Assembly (NCBI GenBank): GCA_002162875.1 | Contig: MABA01000018.1 | Coordinates: 44,658-108,657 of the forward strand | Length of the DNA: 64,000 nucleotides | Reading direction: 5' to 3' | From: Rhodobacterales bacterium 52_120_T64 | GTDB taxonomy: Bacteria > Pseudomonadota > Alphaproteobacteria > Rhodobacterales > Rhodobacteraceae | In this document: positions 19,185 to 28,614 of the stretch, one piece after another | How positions within the stretch are numbered: position 1 is the stretch's first letter | Layout: each line of letters starts with the position of its first letter | Translations under genes and position numbers: made by a program | The notes under the pieces: generated by a model | What the model saw: only the letters and a program-made list of their open reading frames with translations | Told to the model about the DNA's origin: nothing | Database searches by the model: none

Positions 19185-19211
19185 ACCACCAGCAAATCAA
19201 GGAGGGTTTTC

Positions 19212-20432
19212 GTGGAGCAACCATTAAAAGGTATCCGGATAGTCGAGCTGGGCCATGTGATCGCAGGCCCTCTGGCGGCGACGCTGTTGGCTGATTTCGG
19301 GGCCGAAGTCACCAAGATCGAGAACCCGCGCGGTGGCGACATGATGCGCGATCTTGGCCCCAGGGCTAAAGATGACGGGTTGGGTGTGTGGTGGAAAACG
19401 CTGGCGCGCAACAAAAGCATACTGGCGCTCGACTGGAAAACCCCCGAGGGGCGCAAGATTTTACGCAAATTGGTTGAAGACAGCGACGTTCTGGTCGAAA
19501 ACTTTCGCCCCGGTGTGTTGGAGCGCGCAGGCATAGGGCCTGATGTCCTGCATGAATGGAACCCTGCGCTGATTATCCTGCGAATCTCGGGGTATGGACA
19601 GGACGGCCCGATGGTTAAAACCCCCGCCTTTGGCCGTGCTGCCGAAGCTATGAGCGGGCTTGCCCATCTAACCGGATATACCGACGGTCCGCCCATGCAC
19701 CCCGGTTTTCCGGCGGCGGATTCGACCACAGGATTAATGGGGGCCTTTGGTATCATGCTTGCCTTGCATGCCCGCGAAAAGGATGATGGCAAAGGGCAAG
19801 TCATTGATCTGGCTGTGTTCGAGGGGCTGATGCGTTTGATTGATTATCACGTTCCCGTCGCGACCGGCACCGACCTGTCCCCCAAGCGAAATGGCCTGCG
19901 TCAGCCAATGGACTTTGCACCGGGCGGCATGTTTTGCACCAATGACGGCATTTGGGTCACTGTGTCAGCGGGTAGCGCCGAAACCGCCCGTCGCTTGCTA
20001 CGCGCCTCAGGGGGGGACGCCTTTGCCGACGATCCGCGCTTTGCCACAATGGCCGGAATTTCGGCGAATATGGGCGAGGTTTTCGAGGCCTTGAAAACCT
20101 TTATCGGCGCACGAGACTTTGCAACCGTCCAAGCCGAATTCGAGAAAAACGATGCTGTAGCCGCGAAGGTTCTTAGCGTCGAGGATATTCTGGAGCATCC
20201 CCAAATTGCCCACCGTGGCGATATTGTCACTGTTCCGGACGAGCAAACCAAAGTCGTGGCCCCCGTGCCGCAATTGTCGAAAACACCGGGTAAGGTGCGC
20301 TGGCTGGGCCGCCCCGAGGGCGCGAACAGTCGGGAAATTTTGCAAGAATTGGGCCTGACAACAGACGAGGTCGACGCGCTGGTTGCCAGTGGCGTGGTCG
20401 GGCTGGCCAAACCAACCGGGGGCAGATCATGA
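19212..20432 (+). CDS. class III CoA-transferase (CaiB/BaiF family)
   Basis: A 406-residue protein starting with GTG, preceded by GGAGGG. It has the family opening GIRIVELGHVIAGP, LNNK-type segments, and an aspartate in FPAADSTTG at the catalytic Asp position of formyl-CoA transferase. It moves CoA between carboxylic acids, or acts as an alpha-methylacyl-CoA racemase-like enzyme. Its stop overlaps the next start (ATGA). With the dehydrogenase that follows it may load the free acid onto CoA at low energy cost. Confidence 0.9.
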   Translation: MEQPLKGIRIVELGHVIAGPLAATLLADFGAEVTKIENPRGGDMMRDLGPRAKDDGLGVWWKTLARNKSILALDWKTPEGRKILRKLVEDSDVLVENFRPGVLERAGIGPDVLHEWNPALIILRISGYGQDGPMVKTPAFGRAAEAMSGLAHLTGYTDGPPMHPGFPAADSTTGLMGAFGIMLALHAREKDDGKGQVIDLAVFEGLMRLIDYHVPVATGTDLSPKRNGLRQPMDFAPGGMFCTNDGIWVTVSAGSAETARRLLRASGGDAFADDPRFATMAGISANMGEVFEALKTFIGARDFATVQAEFEKNDAVAAKVLSVEDILEHPQIAHRGDIVTVPDEQTKVVAPVPQLSKTPGKVRWLGRPEGANSREILQELGLTTDEVDALVASGVVGLAKPTGGRS

Positions 20433-21595
20433 CTTTCAGATATACCGAAGATCAACAAGAAATCCGCGACACAATCCTACGTATCTGCGCCGATTTTGAC
20501 GACGACTACTGGCTGGAAAAGGACCGCAAGGGCGGCTTCCCCCATGATTTGCACAAGGCAATGGCCGATGGCGGTTGGTTAGGCATCGCCATGCCCGAAG
20601 AGTTTGGCGGGGCGGGCTTAGGTATCACTGAAGCTGCAATTATGATGCAAGCGATTGCGGAATCCGGTGCCGGGGCCAGCGGGGCTTCGGCTATCCACCT
20701 CAACATTTTCGGGTTGACCCCTGTTGTTGTGTACGGCACTGAGGAGCAGAAAAAGCGGATGCTGACGCCGCTGATTGAAGGGCGTGAAAAAGCCTGCTTC
20801 GGGGTGACTGAACCGACAACTGGCCTTGATACTACCAAGCTTAAAACACGGGCGGTGCGCCAAGGTGACAAATACATCGTGCATGGCCAAAAGGTCTGGA
20901 TTTCAACAGCGCAAGTGGCTGACAAAATGCTGCTTCTGGCCCGCACTACCCCGATCGAGGAGGTCGCGAAACCGACCGAGGGACTAAGCCTGTTCTACAC
21001 CGACCTGAACCGCGACTATATAGATGTGCGCGAGATCGAAAAGATGGGCCGCAAAGCGGTTGATAGCAACGAAATGTTTATCGACGGACTGCCTATTCCT
21101 GTCGAGGATCTGATCGGTGAGGAAGGCCAAGGTTTTCGCCAGATTTTGCACGGACTGAACCCCGAACGTATACTGGTGGCCTCGGAATGTGTGGGAATTG
21201 CGCGCAACGCCATAAAACGGGCTGCGGAATATGCCAACGAGCGCCATGTGTTTGGCCGCCCGATCGGGCAAAATCAGGGCATCCAGCACCCGCTGGCCAA
21301 ATGCTGGGCGCGGGTCGAAGCTGCCAATCTGATGGTGATGCACGCCGCCGCCCTTTATGACGCGGGGGAACCTTGCGGGGTGGAGGCCAACGCCGCCAAA
21401 CTGCTGGCCGCCGAAGCTGCGGTTGAGGCAACACAAACCGCACAGATGACGTTCGGCGGCTTTGGCTACGCCAAGGAATACCATGTAGAGCGACTGGTGC
21501 GCGAGGCGTTGTTGTTCCATATTGTACCCGTAACCCCGCATATGCTGATGTCATTCATCGCCGAAAAGGCGCTTGGATTGCCGAAATCTTACTAA
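20429..21595 (+). CDS. acyl-CoA dehydrogenase
   Basis: A 388-residue FAD enzyme. FGVTEPTTGLD lies near 124-134, in which the usual GAGSD is TTGLD; E246 in HGLNPER is the probable catalytic base. The C-terminus ends LGLPKSY, the same ending style as the dehydrogenases at 38025 and 46905, and these three appear to form a subfamily. It is translationally coupled to the CoA-transferase, suggesting that the two act in sequence. Confidence 0.9.
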   Translation: MTFRYTEDQQEIRDTILRICADFDDDYWLEKDRKGGFPHDLHKAMADGGWLGIAMPEEFGGAGLGITEAAIMMQAIAESGAGASGASAIHLNIFGLTPVVVYGTEEQKKRMLTPLIEGREKACFGVTEPTTGLDTTKLKTRAVRQGDKYIVHGQKVWISTAQVADKMLLLARTTPIEEVAKPTEGLSLFYTDLNRDYIDVREIEKMGRKAVDSNEMFIDGLPIPVEDLIGEEGQGFRQILHGLNPERILVASECVGIARNAIKRAAEYANERHVFGRPIGQNQGIQHPLAKCWARVEAANLMVMHAAALYDAGEPCGVEANAAKLLAAEAAVEATQTAQMTFGGFGYAKEYHVERLVREALLFHIVPVTPHMLMSFIAEKALGLPKSY

Positions 21596-21605
21596 GGAAA
21601 CCGTT

Positions 21606-22064
21606 ATGAAAGATGTGCTGAGAACGACCGGATTTTACTTCGAGGAAATCGAGGTAGGGGCGAAATTCACCACCCGCAGCCGCACTGTGACCGAGGCCGA
21701 TCTGGTTGGATTCTGCAATCTTACGTGGATGACGGAATCGCTATTCACTGATCTGGAACATGTCGACGAAGGTGCGGGCGCCCATGGCCGTGTGATTCCC
21801 GGCGTTATGGTTTACGCGATGTCCGAGGGGCTGTTAACCTACACGATGGAACGCACGGGAATGGCCTTCTTGAACGCCGATTTCACTGTGAAAGCACCGA
21901 CTTATGTAGGGGACTCCATTTCGGTCGAAGTCGAGATAATCGAGGCGCGACCAACCTCGAAATCGGGGCGTGGATTGGTCCGCAGCCGGAATCGGGTACT
22001 TAAGGCAAATGGGACCGAATGCATTGTCTACACGCCTTTGCGTATGCTCCGCAAGAAGGAATAG
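21606..22064 (+). CDS. MaoC-like hot-dog protein lacking the usual Asp/His dyad
   Basis: A 152-residue hot-dog protein; the start at 21606 follows AAGGAAACCGTT. The FAS/MaoC helix, normally GDxNPLH, reads TWMTESLF, so positions 42 and 47 are Met and Phe instead of catalytic Asp and His. The rest of the fold (HGRVIPGVMVYAMSEG, then PTYVGDSISVEVEI) is typical. It may be a non-catalytic or differently acting member, such as a binding protein or thioesterase. Last gene of the thiolase operon. Confidence 0.75.
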   Translation: MKDVLRTTGFYFEEIEVGAKFTTRSRTVTEADLVGFCNLTWMTESLFTDLEHVDEGAGAHGRVIPGVMVYAMSEGLLTYTMERTGMAFLNADFTVKAPTYVGDSISVEVEIIEARPTSKSGRGLVRSRNRVLKANGTECIVYTPLRMLRKKE

Positions 22065-22124
22065 TTGGTTTTTTGTTCAATATCAATGCGTTAGTCTGGA
22101 TGAAAATAATTGTTGCTAGAATTT

Positions 22125-22138
22125 CTAACGCGTGTTAG
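22125..22138. promoter_or_regulatory. putative regulon operator C (CTAACGCGTGTTAG)
   Basis: Ten conserved outer bases CTAAC/GTTAG around GCGT, 42 bases upstream of the SDR that leads the ABC-transporter operon. Member of the six-site set. Confidence 0.7.
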
Positions 22139-22179
22139 GTTTTTCTTAAGCCAGTAAATAAGCTGGCGCAGGAGGAAAA

Positions 22180-23043
22180 ATGTCAGACACCGTAAACCCG
22201 GTTTTTGGTTTCGCCGAGGCGGAACTGCGTGAAACACCAACCATATATTCACCTGATCTATTCAAGGGTCAGGTCGTTGTGGTAAGCGGTGGAGGCGGCG
22301 GACTTGGCCGCGCCATTGCCACGTTGTTTGCGCGATTGGGCGCAACACTGGCAATATGTGGCCGCAACGAGGAAAAGCTTGAAAGCGGTGCTGAGTTCCT
22401 ACGCTCATTCGGTGGCGAGGTTCTTACCCGCCAGCTAACAATTCGTGACCCTGAACAAGTCGCCGCTTTTGTGGATGAAATCCACGAACGTTTCGGTCGG
22501 CTGGATGTTCTGGTCAACAATGCCGGCGGCCAGTTTCCGCAGCCTGCAATTGATTACACCGTCAAGGGTTGGAACGCGGTAATCGACACCAATCTGAACG
22601 GCACATGGTGGATGATGCAAGCTGTCGCGAAAAAATGGGTCGAGACAGGCCAGCAAGGCAATATTGTAAGCATCGTTGCCGACATCTGGCGCGGTATGCC
22701 GGGCATTGCCCATACTTGTGCCGCACGCGCTGGTGTGATTTATCTATCGAAATCAGTTGCGGTAGAATGGGCACCAAACGGCATTCGGGTCAACTGTGTG
22801 GCACCAGGGTGCTGCGAGAGCAGTGGATTTGCCAATTATCCGCCCGAAGGCTCCGCGACATTCAAGGAATCCAACCCCATGCGCCGCGCTGGCGACGAAT
22901 GGGACATTGCCGAGGGGGTTGTCTATCTGGCTGCGCCTTCTGGAAAATTCGTAACAGGCGAAGTTCTTAACATTGATGGCGGGCAGCAAATGTGGGGCGA
23001 TCCATGGCCCACAGGCCGTCCTGACTATTTCAAGATTGACTGA
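22180..23043 (+). CDS. SDR oxidoreductase, AtuG/dienoyl-CoA-reductase-like
   Basis: A 287-residue SDR preceded by CAGGAGGAAAA. Cofactor loop SGGGGGLG, NNAGGQF, and HTCAARAGV where classical SDRs have YxxxK, so the catalytic Tyr is missing. It is related in pattern to the SDR at 12122 and to SDRs called citronellol/citronellal dehydrogenase. It is the first gene of an operon that carries a complete Liv-type importer and an acyl-CoA synthetase, so it probably acts early on the imported compound. Confidence 0.8.
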   Translation: MSDTVNPVFGFAEAELRETPTIYSPDLFKGQVVVVSGGGGGLGRAIATLFARLGATLAICGRNEEKLESGAEFLRSFGGEVLTRQLTIRDPEQVAAFVDEIHERFGRLDVLVNNAGGQFPQPAIDYTVKGWNAVIDTNLNGTWWMMQAVAKKWVETGQQGNIVSIVADIWRGMPGIAHTCAARAGVIYLSKSVAVEWAPNGIRVNCVAPGCCESSGFANYPPEGSATFKESNPMRRAGDEWDIAEGVVYLAAPSGKFVTGEVLNIDGGQQMWGDPWPTGRPDYFKID

Positions 23044-23092
23044 GGGAGAGCAGTTGAATGCGGGAAATTAGCGACCAAAGGGGTATTTGTTA

Positions 23093-23896
23093 ATGACGGA
23101 AGTACAATCGTCTAGCAACACTGACACACCCGTGTTGGAATGCATCGACATCGAGCGGCGCTTCGGCGGGCTTGTCGCTGTAACCGGCGTGGATTTTAAA
23201 ATCCGGAAGGGCGAAATTTTCGGCCTTGTGGGTCCTAATGGCAGCGGGAAGACAACTCTAACCAATGCAATCACAGGGTTTTACCCTCCGAATGTCGGGT
23301 CGATCATTCTTGACGGCAAAGACATCACCGGAACCGCGCCGCATAAAGTTGCCGGTATGGGCGTTGCGCGTACCTTCCAGAACCTCGCGCTGTTCAATGG
23401 CATGAGCGTTTTGGACAACATCCTTCTGGGGCGCCACATTCACATGAACCCCGGCGTTATAAGCACGGCCCTTTACTGGTGGCTCGCACGGCCCGAGGAG
23501 ATCGCCAACCGCGAAATCGTGGAAGAGGTGATCGACTTTCTTCAGCTCGAAAGTATTCGTCATGAATTGGTTGACGGCATCCCTATTGGATTGAAGAAAC
23601 GCGTCGAGTTGGCCCGCGCATTGGTTGCCGAGCCGCATTTGCTGATTTTGGACGAGCCGATGGCCGGAATGAATCAGGAAGAAAAAGAATATATGGCCCG
23701 CTTCATTCTGGATGCCCGGGCCGAGCGCGGGGTCAGCGTGTTGCTGATCGAACATCACATGGATGTAATCACCGGCATTTGCGACCAGGTTCTGGCCTTG
23801 AACTATGGCGAGATGATCGCCACGGGCACCCCGCAAGATGTCATCAAGGATCCACGCGTAATCGAAGCCTATATCGGAGGCTCTCATGGGGAATAA
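23093..23896 (+). CDS. ABC transporter ATP-binding protein, LivG type
   Basis: A 267-residue ATPase. Walker A is GPNGSGKTT, Walker B is LLILDEPMAGM, and the His-switch lies in LLIEHHMDV. ARTFQNLALFNGMSV is typical for LivG of branched-chain amino acid (HAAT family) importers. The ABC signature is degenerate (LKKRVELARAL without LSGGQ), which is unusual for an active ATPase half. It ends overlapping the synthetase start by 11 bases. Confidence 0.88.
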   Translation: MTEVQSSSNTDTPVLECIDIERRFGGLVAVTGVDFKIRKGEIFGLVGPNGSGKTTLTNAITGFYPPNVGSIILDGKDITGTAPHKVAGMGVARTFQNLALFNGMSVLDNILLGRHIHMNPGVISTALYWWLARPEEIANREIVEEVIDFLQLESIRHELVDGIPIGLKKRVELARALVAEPHLLILDEPMAGMNQEEKEYMARFILDARAERGVSVLLIEHHMDVITGICDQVLALNYGEMIATGTPQDVIKDPRVIEAYIGGSHGE

Positions 23897-25781
23897 CAAC
23901 GACACAATCGCCCGCTTGCTGCAACGCAACGCTGCCGAACACGGCGATGATATCGCCATGCGTGAAAAAGACCGTGGCATCTGGATGGAAATAACCTGGG
24001 CAGAATATGCCGACGAGGTTCTTCTATGCGCCGCCGGTTTTGCTGCTTTGGGAGTTAAACAGGGTGATGCGGTAATGATCCTCGGGAACAACCGTGTCAG
24101 GCTTTATGCCGGTATGGCCGCGCTTTCAATGTTACGCGCTTATGCGATGCCAGCCTATGCCGCGGCAACACTGGAAGAACTGCAACACTTCGTCGGCGAA
24201 GCAAATATCGCCGCCGCTTTGGTCGAAGATCAGGAGCAGGTTGATAAAGTTATGGACTTGCGCGAAGCGGGCGCTGACATTGCCTCGATCGTCTATGACG
24301 AAGGGCGCGGGTTGAACCTATATGATACGCCGGGACTGATGTCCTGGGATGCACTACTGAAAAAAGGCGAGGTCAATCTCGCGAAAAATCCAGACTTGAA
24401 AACCCGGCTAATCGAGGGGTCCACCCCCGACGATCCGGCAGTATTCATGCACTCTTCCGGTACGACCGGCGCGCCTAAAGGTATCGTGCTGAGCCAGAAA
24501 AATGTGATTTCAGGTGTGCGTAACGCCCACGAGGACGGCGCATTTGAATATGGCGAAGATATTCTGGCCTATCTGCCAATGGCATGGGTCGGGGATTATG
24601 CGCTGACCGTTGCCGCAGCCATTACGTTTCGGTTTATTGTCAATGTGCCGGAACGCGAGGACACAGTGCAGCGCGACATGCGCGAGATTGCGCCCAATTT
24701 CTATCTTGCCGCCCCGCGCACATGGGACAATATGCTGACCAGTATTCAGGTGGGTATCGAAAACTCGACCCCTATGAAGAAGTGGCTTTACCACTTCTTT
24801 ATGGATCGCTCCATTGATGCACAGCGCCGCACACTAAATGGCGAAGCTACTGGTTTGCTGGATAAGCTGGGCCTGCTCGTCGGAGAGCAGATTATCTTTG
24901 GCCCGATCAAGGACCAGTTTGGCCTTAGCCGTCTAAAACACGCGTTTACCGGCGGCGAGGCCATCGGCGAAGATACGTTTATCTTCTATCGCGCCCTTGG
25001 TATCAAACTGCGCCAGCTTTACGGCCAGACCGAAAGCAGCGCATTCAACGCCATTCAGGCAGCAGGCGAGGCGCGTTTGCACACGGTCGGCAAGCCGCTT
25101 CCAGGTGTCGAGGTGAAAATTGCCGATGATGGTGAAATCATGTTGCAATCCGACAGCATTTTCGCTGGCTATTTCAACAACGAAAAAGCCACCGCCGAGG
25201 CTTTCCGTGATGGTTGGTTCCTGACCGGTGATGCGGGTTATCTTGAGGATGACGGGCATCTGGTGGTGCTGGGTCGTGTTTCCGAAGTGGTCCACACAAA
25301 AAGCGGTGAACGTTATGTGCCTAACTACATCGAAAACCGTTTGAAATTCAGCCCCTACATCAAGGATGCCGCCGTTGTCGGTGCAGGCCTCGATGAGCTG
25401 ACCGCAATGGTATGCGTAGATGCCGAGGCCGTGGGCCACTGGGCCGAAGTAAACGCGGTGCCTTATGTATCTTACGCGGACCTGTCGCAACGCCCCGAAG
25501 TGGCCGAATTGCTGGACGAAGCCTTTAAACGGGTCAACAAAGCCCTGACCGAAGGCTTGCAACTGCATCGTTTTGTGTCTTTGCACAAAGAGTTTGACCC
25601 CGATGACGGTGAAATCACGCGAACGCGCAAATTGCGCCGGAAAGTAGTCGAGGAGCGGTACGCGCCGGTTATCGAGGCACTTTATGACGGCTCCAAAGAT
25701 GTGCACCTAAAAGCAGTAGTAACATATGAAACAGGCGAAACAGGGTCCGTTGAACGGACACTGCTCGTGCGGGAGGTATAA
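23886..25781 (+). CDS. long-chain acyl-CoA synthetase (AMP-binding), embedded in ABC operon
   Basis: A 631-residue ANL ligase of the long-chain type, with HSSGTTGAPKG, YGQTES and a distinctive VHTKSGERYVPNYIENRLK hinge. The gene lies between livG-like and livH-like genes, overlapping the first by 11 bases and touching the second with no spacer. This tight insertion suggests that the imported carboxylic acid is turned into its CoA ester on entry. The imported compound is therefore more likely to be a fatty, terpenoid or aromatic acid than an amino acid. Confidence 0.9.
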   Translation: MGNNNDTIARLLQRNAAEHGDDIAMREKDRGIWMEITWAEYADEVLLCAAGFAALGVKQGDAVMILGNNRVRLYAGMAALSMLRAYAMPAYAAATLEELQHFVGEANIAAALVEDQEQVDKVMDLREAGADIASIVYDEGRGLNLYDTPGLMSWDALLKKGEVNLAKNPDLKTRLIEGSTPDDPAVFMHSSGTTGAPKGIVLSQKNVISGVRNAHEDGAFEYGEDILAYLPMAWVGDYALTVAAAITFRFIVNVPEREDTVQRDMREIAPNFYLAAPRTWDNMLTSIQVGIENSTPMKKWLYHFFMDRSIDAQRRTLNGEATGLLDKLGLLVGEQIIFGPIKDQFGLSRLKHAFTGGEAIGEDTFIFYRALGIKLRQLYGQTESSAFNAIQAAGEARLHTVGKPLPGVEVKIADDGEIMLQSDSIFAGYFNNEKATAEAFRDGWFLTGDAGYLEDDGHLVVLGRVSEVVHTKSGERYVPNYIENRLKFSPYIKDAAVVGAGLDELTAMVCVDAEAVGHWAEVNAVPYVSYADLSQRPEVAELLDEAFKRVNKALTEGLQLHRFVSLHKEFDPDDGEITRTRKLRRKVVEERYAPVIEALYDGSKDVHLKAVVTYETGETGSVERTLLVREV

Positions 25782-26669
25782 ATGGACTGGATATTTTTAG
25801 GAGAACTAACGATAAACGGTGCCCTTACGGGGTTATTGTATTCACTGGTCGCGATCGGGCTTGTCCTGATTTACAAATCATCCGCTGTGCCCAACCTTGC
25901 CCAAGGCGCGTTGACGATGATGGGGGCCTATGTGGTCCTCGCGTTCTCGCATAATCTGGGCTGGTCGCTGTGGATTTCCATTCCGCTTGCTGTCGTTATC
26001 ATGTTCTTCGTGGGCATGGGCATCGAAAGGGTCGCGTTGCGGCGCTTGGCCGGTCGTCCGATTGTGATGATCCTTATGATGACAATGGGCCTCGATATCT
26101 TCTTGCGCGGCACAACCCTTGCGATTTGGGGCGGAACTTCGCGTTCAATGAATTTAGGGGTTAGTTACAATCCGTTTTTCGTCGGGGACATGCTGCTTAG
26201 CCGTATTCATATGGTTGGCGCGGCTGTAGCGATTGCGCTGTTCATCGGCTTTATGGTGTTCTTCCGCACCCGCATGGGCATCCGCCTGCGGGCGATTTCG
26301 GATGATTATCTCGCCTCCTGGTCCGTCGGTATTTCGGTTGAAAGGGGGGTTGGCCTTTCCTGGGGGCTGGCCTCGATCGTCGCCGTCGCAACCGGTGTGA
26401 TCTGGGGCGAGGTTCAGGGCGTGGATCAATCGCTTTCGATTCTGCTTCTAAAAGGGTTGACCGTTGCCGTTTTGGGCGGGCTGGACAGTATTTTCGGCGC
26501 CATCGTGGCGGGGATTATTCTGGGCGTGCTTGAAAGTGTCGGTTCGTTCTACCTCGACCCGATTGTCGGAGGGGGTAGCCGCGATCTTATCGTCGCCGGT
26601 GTGCTTATCCTGACAGTGATGATCCGCCCTCACGGCCTGTTTGGCCGTCACGATATCGAAAGGATTTAA
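25782..26669 (+). CDS. ABC transporter permease, LivH type
   Basis: A 295-residue inner-membrane permease with about eight helices. LTINGALTGLLYSLVAIGLVL at the N-terminus and LAQGALTMMGAYV are typical of LivH; GLTVAVLGGLDSIFGAIVAG near the end is the coupling region. The start codon follows the synthetase stop directly, so expression is coupled. It forms the transport channel with the LivM-type protein that follows. Confidence 0.92.
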   Translation: MDWIFLGELTINGALTGLLYSLVAIGLVLIYKSSAVPNLAQGALTMMGAYVVLAFSHNLGWSLWISIPLAVVIMFFVGMGIERVALRRLAGRPIVMILMMTMGLDIFLRGTTLAIWGGTSRSMNLGVSYNPFFVGDMLLSRIHMVGAAVAIALFIGFMVFFRTRMGIRLRAISDDYLASWSVGISVERGVGLSWGLASIVAVATGVIWGEVQGVDQSLSILLLKGLTVAVLGGLDSIFGAIVAGIILGVLESVGSFYLDPIVGGGSRDLIVAGVLILTVMIRPHGLFGRHDIERI

Positions 26670-26672
26670 GTT

Positions 26673-27746
26673 ATGTTTTACCGTCTTTCCGGCGTACACC
26701 ACAGCAGCTACAAATCTGACAGAAAAATGTTCCCCGTGCCTGCCGACCGCAACCTTGTTGTGTTCCTCTTGATACTTGGAATTGCCGCGCCTTTCCTGGT
26801 CCCATCGCTATATCTTAACAGCTACATGCTACCATGGCTGATCTGGACTGCGGCGGTACTTGGCCTTAATCTGGTGACAGGGTGGGCTGGACAGCTGCAC
26901 CTTGGATACGCTGCCGTCATGGCGGTAGGGGCCTATTCCGCAGTGCATGCCGCCAAATTCGGCATCCCGTGGGAGTTCGCTTTGCTAATCGGCGGGCTGG
27001 CCTCGTCAGTTATCGGCAGTCTGTTTGCCTTCACGGCGTTGCGGGTTAAGGGGCTGTATCTGGCGCTAACAACCTTGGCGATGCAGTTTGTCATGGATTG
27101 GGTGCTTACGCACTCGCCGGCGATCTCGGGTGGCTCACACGCGTCGTTGCAATCGCCGACTTTTGCGCTGCTTGGACAGAAAATCACCTCGGATGCAGGG
27201 TTATATTACGTCGCCTTGGGCTGGTGTGTCCTGGTTACGATCTTCATGCTTAACCTGAAACGTACCGGACTAGGCCGTGCCTTGGTCGCCGTACGCGAAA
27301 AGGATTTCGCGGCGGCTATTCTGGGTGTGAACAGCTTTTACTACAAAGTTGTAGCCTTCGCGGCCTCTTCGTTCATCGCAGGCGTAACCGGTGCAATCCT
27401 TGTCGCCACGTTCTATTTCCTCGCCGCCCCCGAACAGTTCGCCGTAAACGTTTCCATTCAGGTTTTGGCCATGGTTATAATCGGCGGTCTTGGCAGTATT
27501 ATCGGCAGCTATCTGGGGGCCGCCTTGATCCTGCTTGTTCCCGGTATCGTGAACAAGATATTCTCGGGTGGTGCAGACGTTATCGGACTGAATCTGGGTA
27601 TTGAAACGCTTGCCCACATCCCGAACGCTGCCTACGGAGCCCTAATCGTGATCTTCCTGATGGTAGAGCCGCTGGGGCTGGGAAAACTCTATGCCAATGT
27701 CAGGGATTACCTGATGGTTTGGCCTTTTGATCAACTCAAGAAGTAA
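26673..27746 (+). CDS. ABC transporter permease, LivM type
   Basis: A 357-residue permease of about ten helices with a longer cytoplasmic N-terminus. LNLVTGWAGQLHLGYAAVMAVGAY and LRVKGLYLALTTLAMQ are the standard LivM segments, and VLAMVIIGGLGSIIGSYLGA is the coupling loop region. It pairs with the LivH-type permease three bases upstream. Confidence 0.92.
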   Translation: MFYRLSGVHHSSYKSDRKMFPVPADRNLVVFLLILGIAAPFLVPSLYLNSYMLPWLIWTAAVLGLNLVTGWAGQLHLGYAAVMAVGAYSAVHAAKFGIPWEFALLIGGLASSVIGSLFAFTALRVKGLYLALTTLAMQFVMDWVLTHSPAISGGSHASLQSPTFALLGQKITSDAGLYYVALGWCVLVTIFMLNLKRTGLGRALVAVREKDFAAAILGVNSFYYKVVAFAASSFIAGVTGAILVATFYFLAAPEQFAVNVSIQVLAMVIIGGLGSIIGSYLGAALILLVPGIVNKIFSGGADVIGLNLGIETLAHIPNAAYGALIVIFLMVEPLGLGKLYANVRDYLMVWPFDQLKK

Positions 27747-27754
27747 GGTTAGAC

Positions 27755-28573
27755 ATGGCACAGAATGAAACCCGCCAAGACGATATGATCCTGTCGTTGA
27801 ACAGTATCGAAGTTCTGTACGATTCCGTGCTTCTGGCAATCAAAGGGGTCTCGATCGAGGTTCCCCGCGGTGGCATGATCGCGTTGCTTGGTTCAAACGG
27901 CGCAGGAAAAAGTACCACTCTGAAAGCAATCAGTGGCTTGTTGAAGTCCGAGCGCGGCAAGGTAAGTCGTGGTGAAATTCGCTTCGACGGTAATCTGATT
28001 GGCGATTTTTCGCCCCAAGACCGCGTAGCGATGGGTATTTGCCATGTAATCGAAGGGCGGCGGGTGTTTGAACACCTTACACCTGACGAAAACCTTGATG
28101 CAGCCGCACCAATGTCGATGTCTCGCAGCGAGATGGCTTCCGAAAAAGAGCGGATGTATGAATACTTCCCGCGATTGGCTGAACGCAAATCCTCGCAATC
28201 CGGGTATCTTTCGGGCGGCGAGCAACAGATGCTGGCGATTGCCCGCGCATTGATGACGCAACCACGTCTATTGATGCTCGACGAACCCAGCCTCGGGCTC
28301 GCGCCTTTTCTGGTTACCGAGATTTTCGGGATCATTCAGCGCATTAATAAAGAAGAGGGCCTGTCAGTTCTGTTGGTCGAACAAAACGCAATAGCCGCGC
28401 TAGAAATCGTTTCGCACGGGTATTTAATCGAAAATGGTCGTGTGGTCATGCACGACACCGCCGAGGATCTGAAGAAAAATTCAGACATCCAAGAATTTTA
28501 TCTTGGCGGCGGCGAAGGCAAGAACTTCCATGACATCAAGCACTACAGCAGAAGGAAGCGCTGGCTAAGCTAA
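27755..28573 (+). CDS. ABC transporter ATP-binding protein, LivF type
   Basis: A 272-residue ATPase. Walker A GSNGAGKST, signature LSGGEQQMLAIARAL and Walker B LLMLDEPSLGLAP are complete. CHVIEGRRVFEHLTPDENL is the LivF-type Q-loop region with an EGR segment. The C-terminus has a basic tail (YSRRKRW). With the LivG-type subunit it powers the importer. Confidence 0.92.
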   Translation: MAQNETRQDDMILSLNSIEVLYDSVLLAIKGVSIEVPRGGMIALLGSNGAGKSTTLKAISGLLKSERGKVSRGEIRFDGNLIGDFSPQDRVAMGICHVIEGRRVFEHLTPDENLDAAAPMSMSRSEMASEKERMYEYFPRLAERKSSQSGYLSGGEQQMLAIARALMTQPRLLMLDEPSLGLAPFLVTEIFGIIQRINKEEGLSVLLVEQNAIAALEIVSHGYLIENGRVVMHDTAEDLKKNSDIQEFYLGGGEGKNFHDIKHYSRRKRWLS

Positions 28574-28614
28574 GGCTTGCCCCGTTTTAAGTTTAACAGA
28601 GGAGGAACTACCGA

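Noticed and set aside
22083..22098. Further CTAAC-like half-site (GCGTTAGTCT) before the 22180 operon
   Set aside because: Only one arm is present, so I did not count it as an operator.
24933..25706. 257-codon minus-strand frame opposite the embedded synthetase
   Set aside because: Same reason: it overlaps a certain gene and has no recognisable product.
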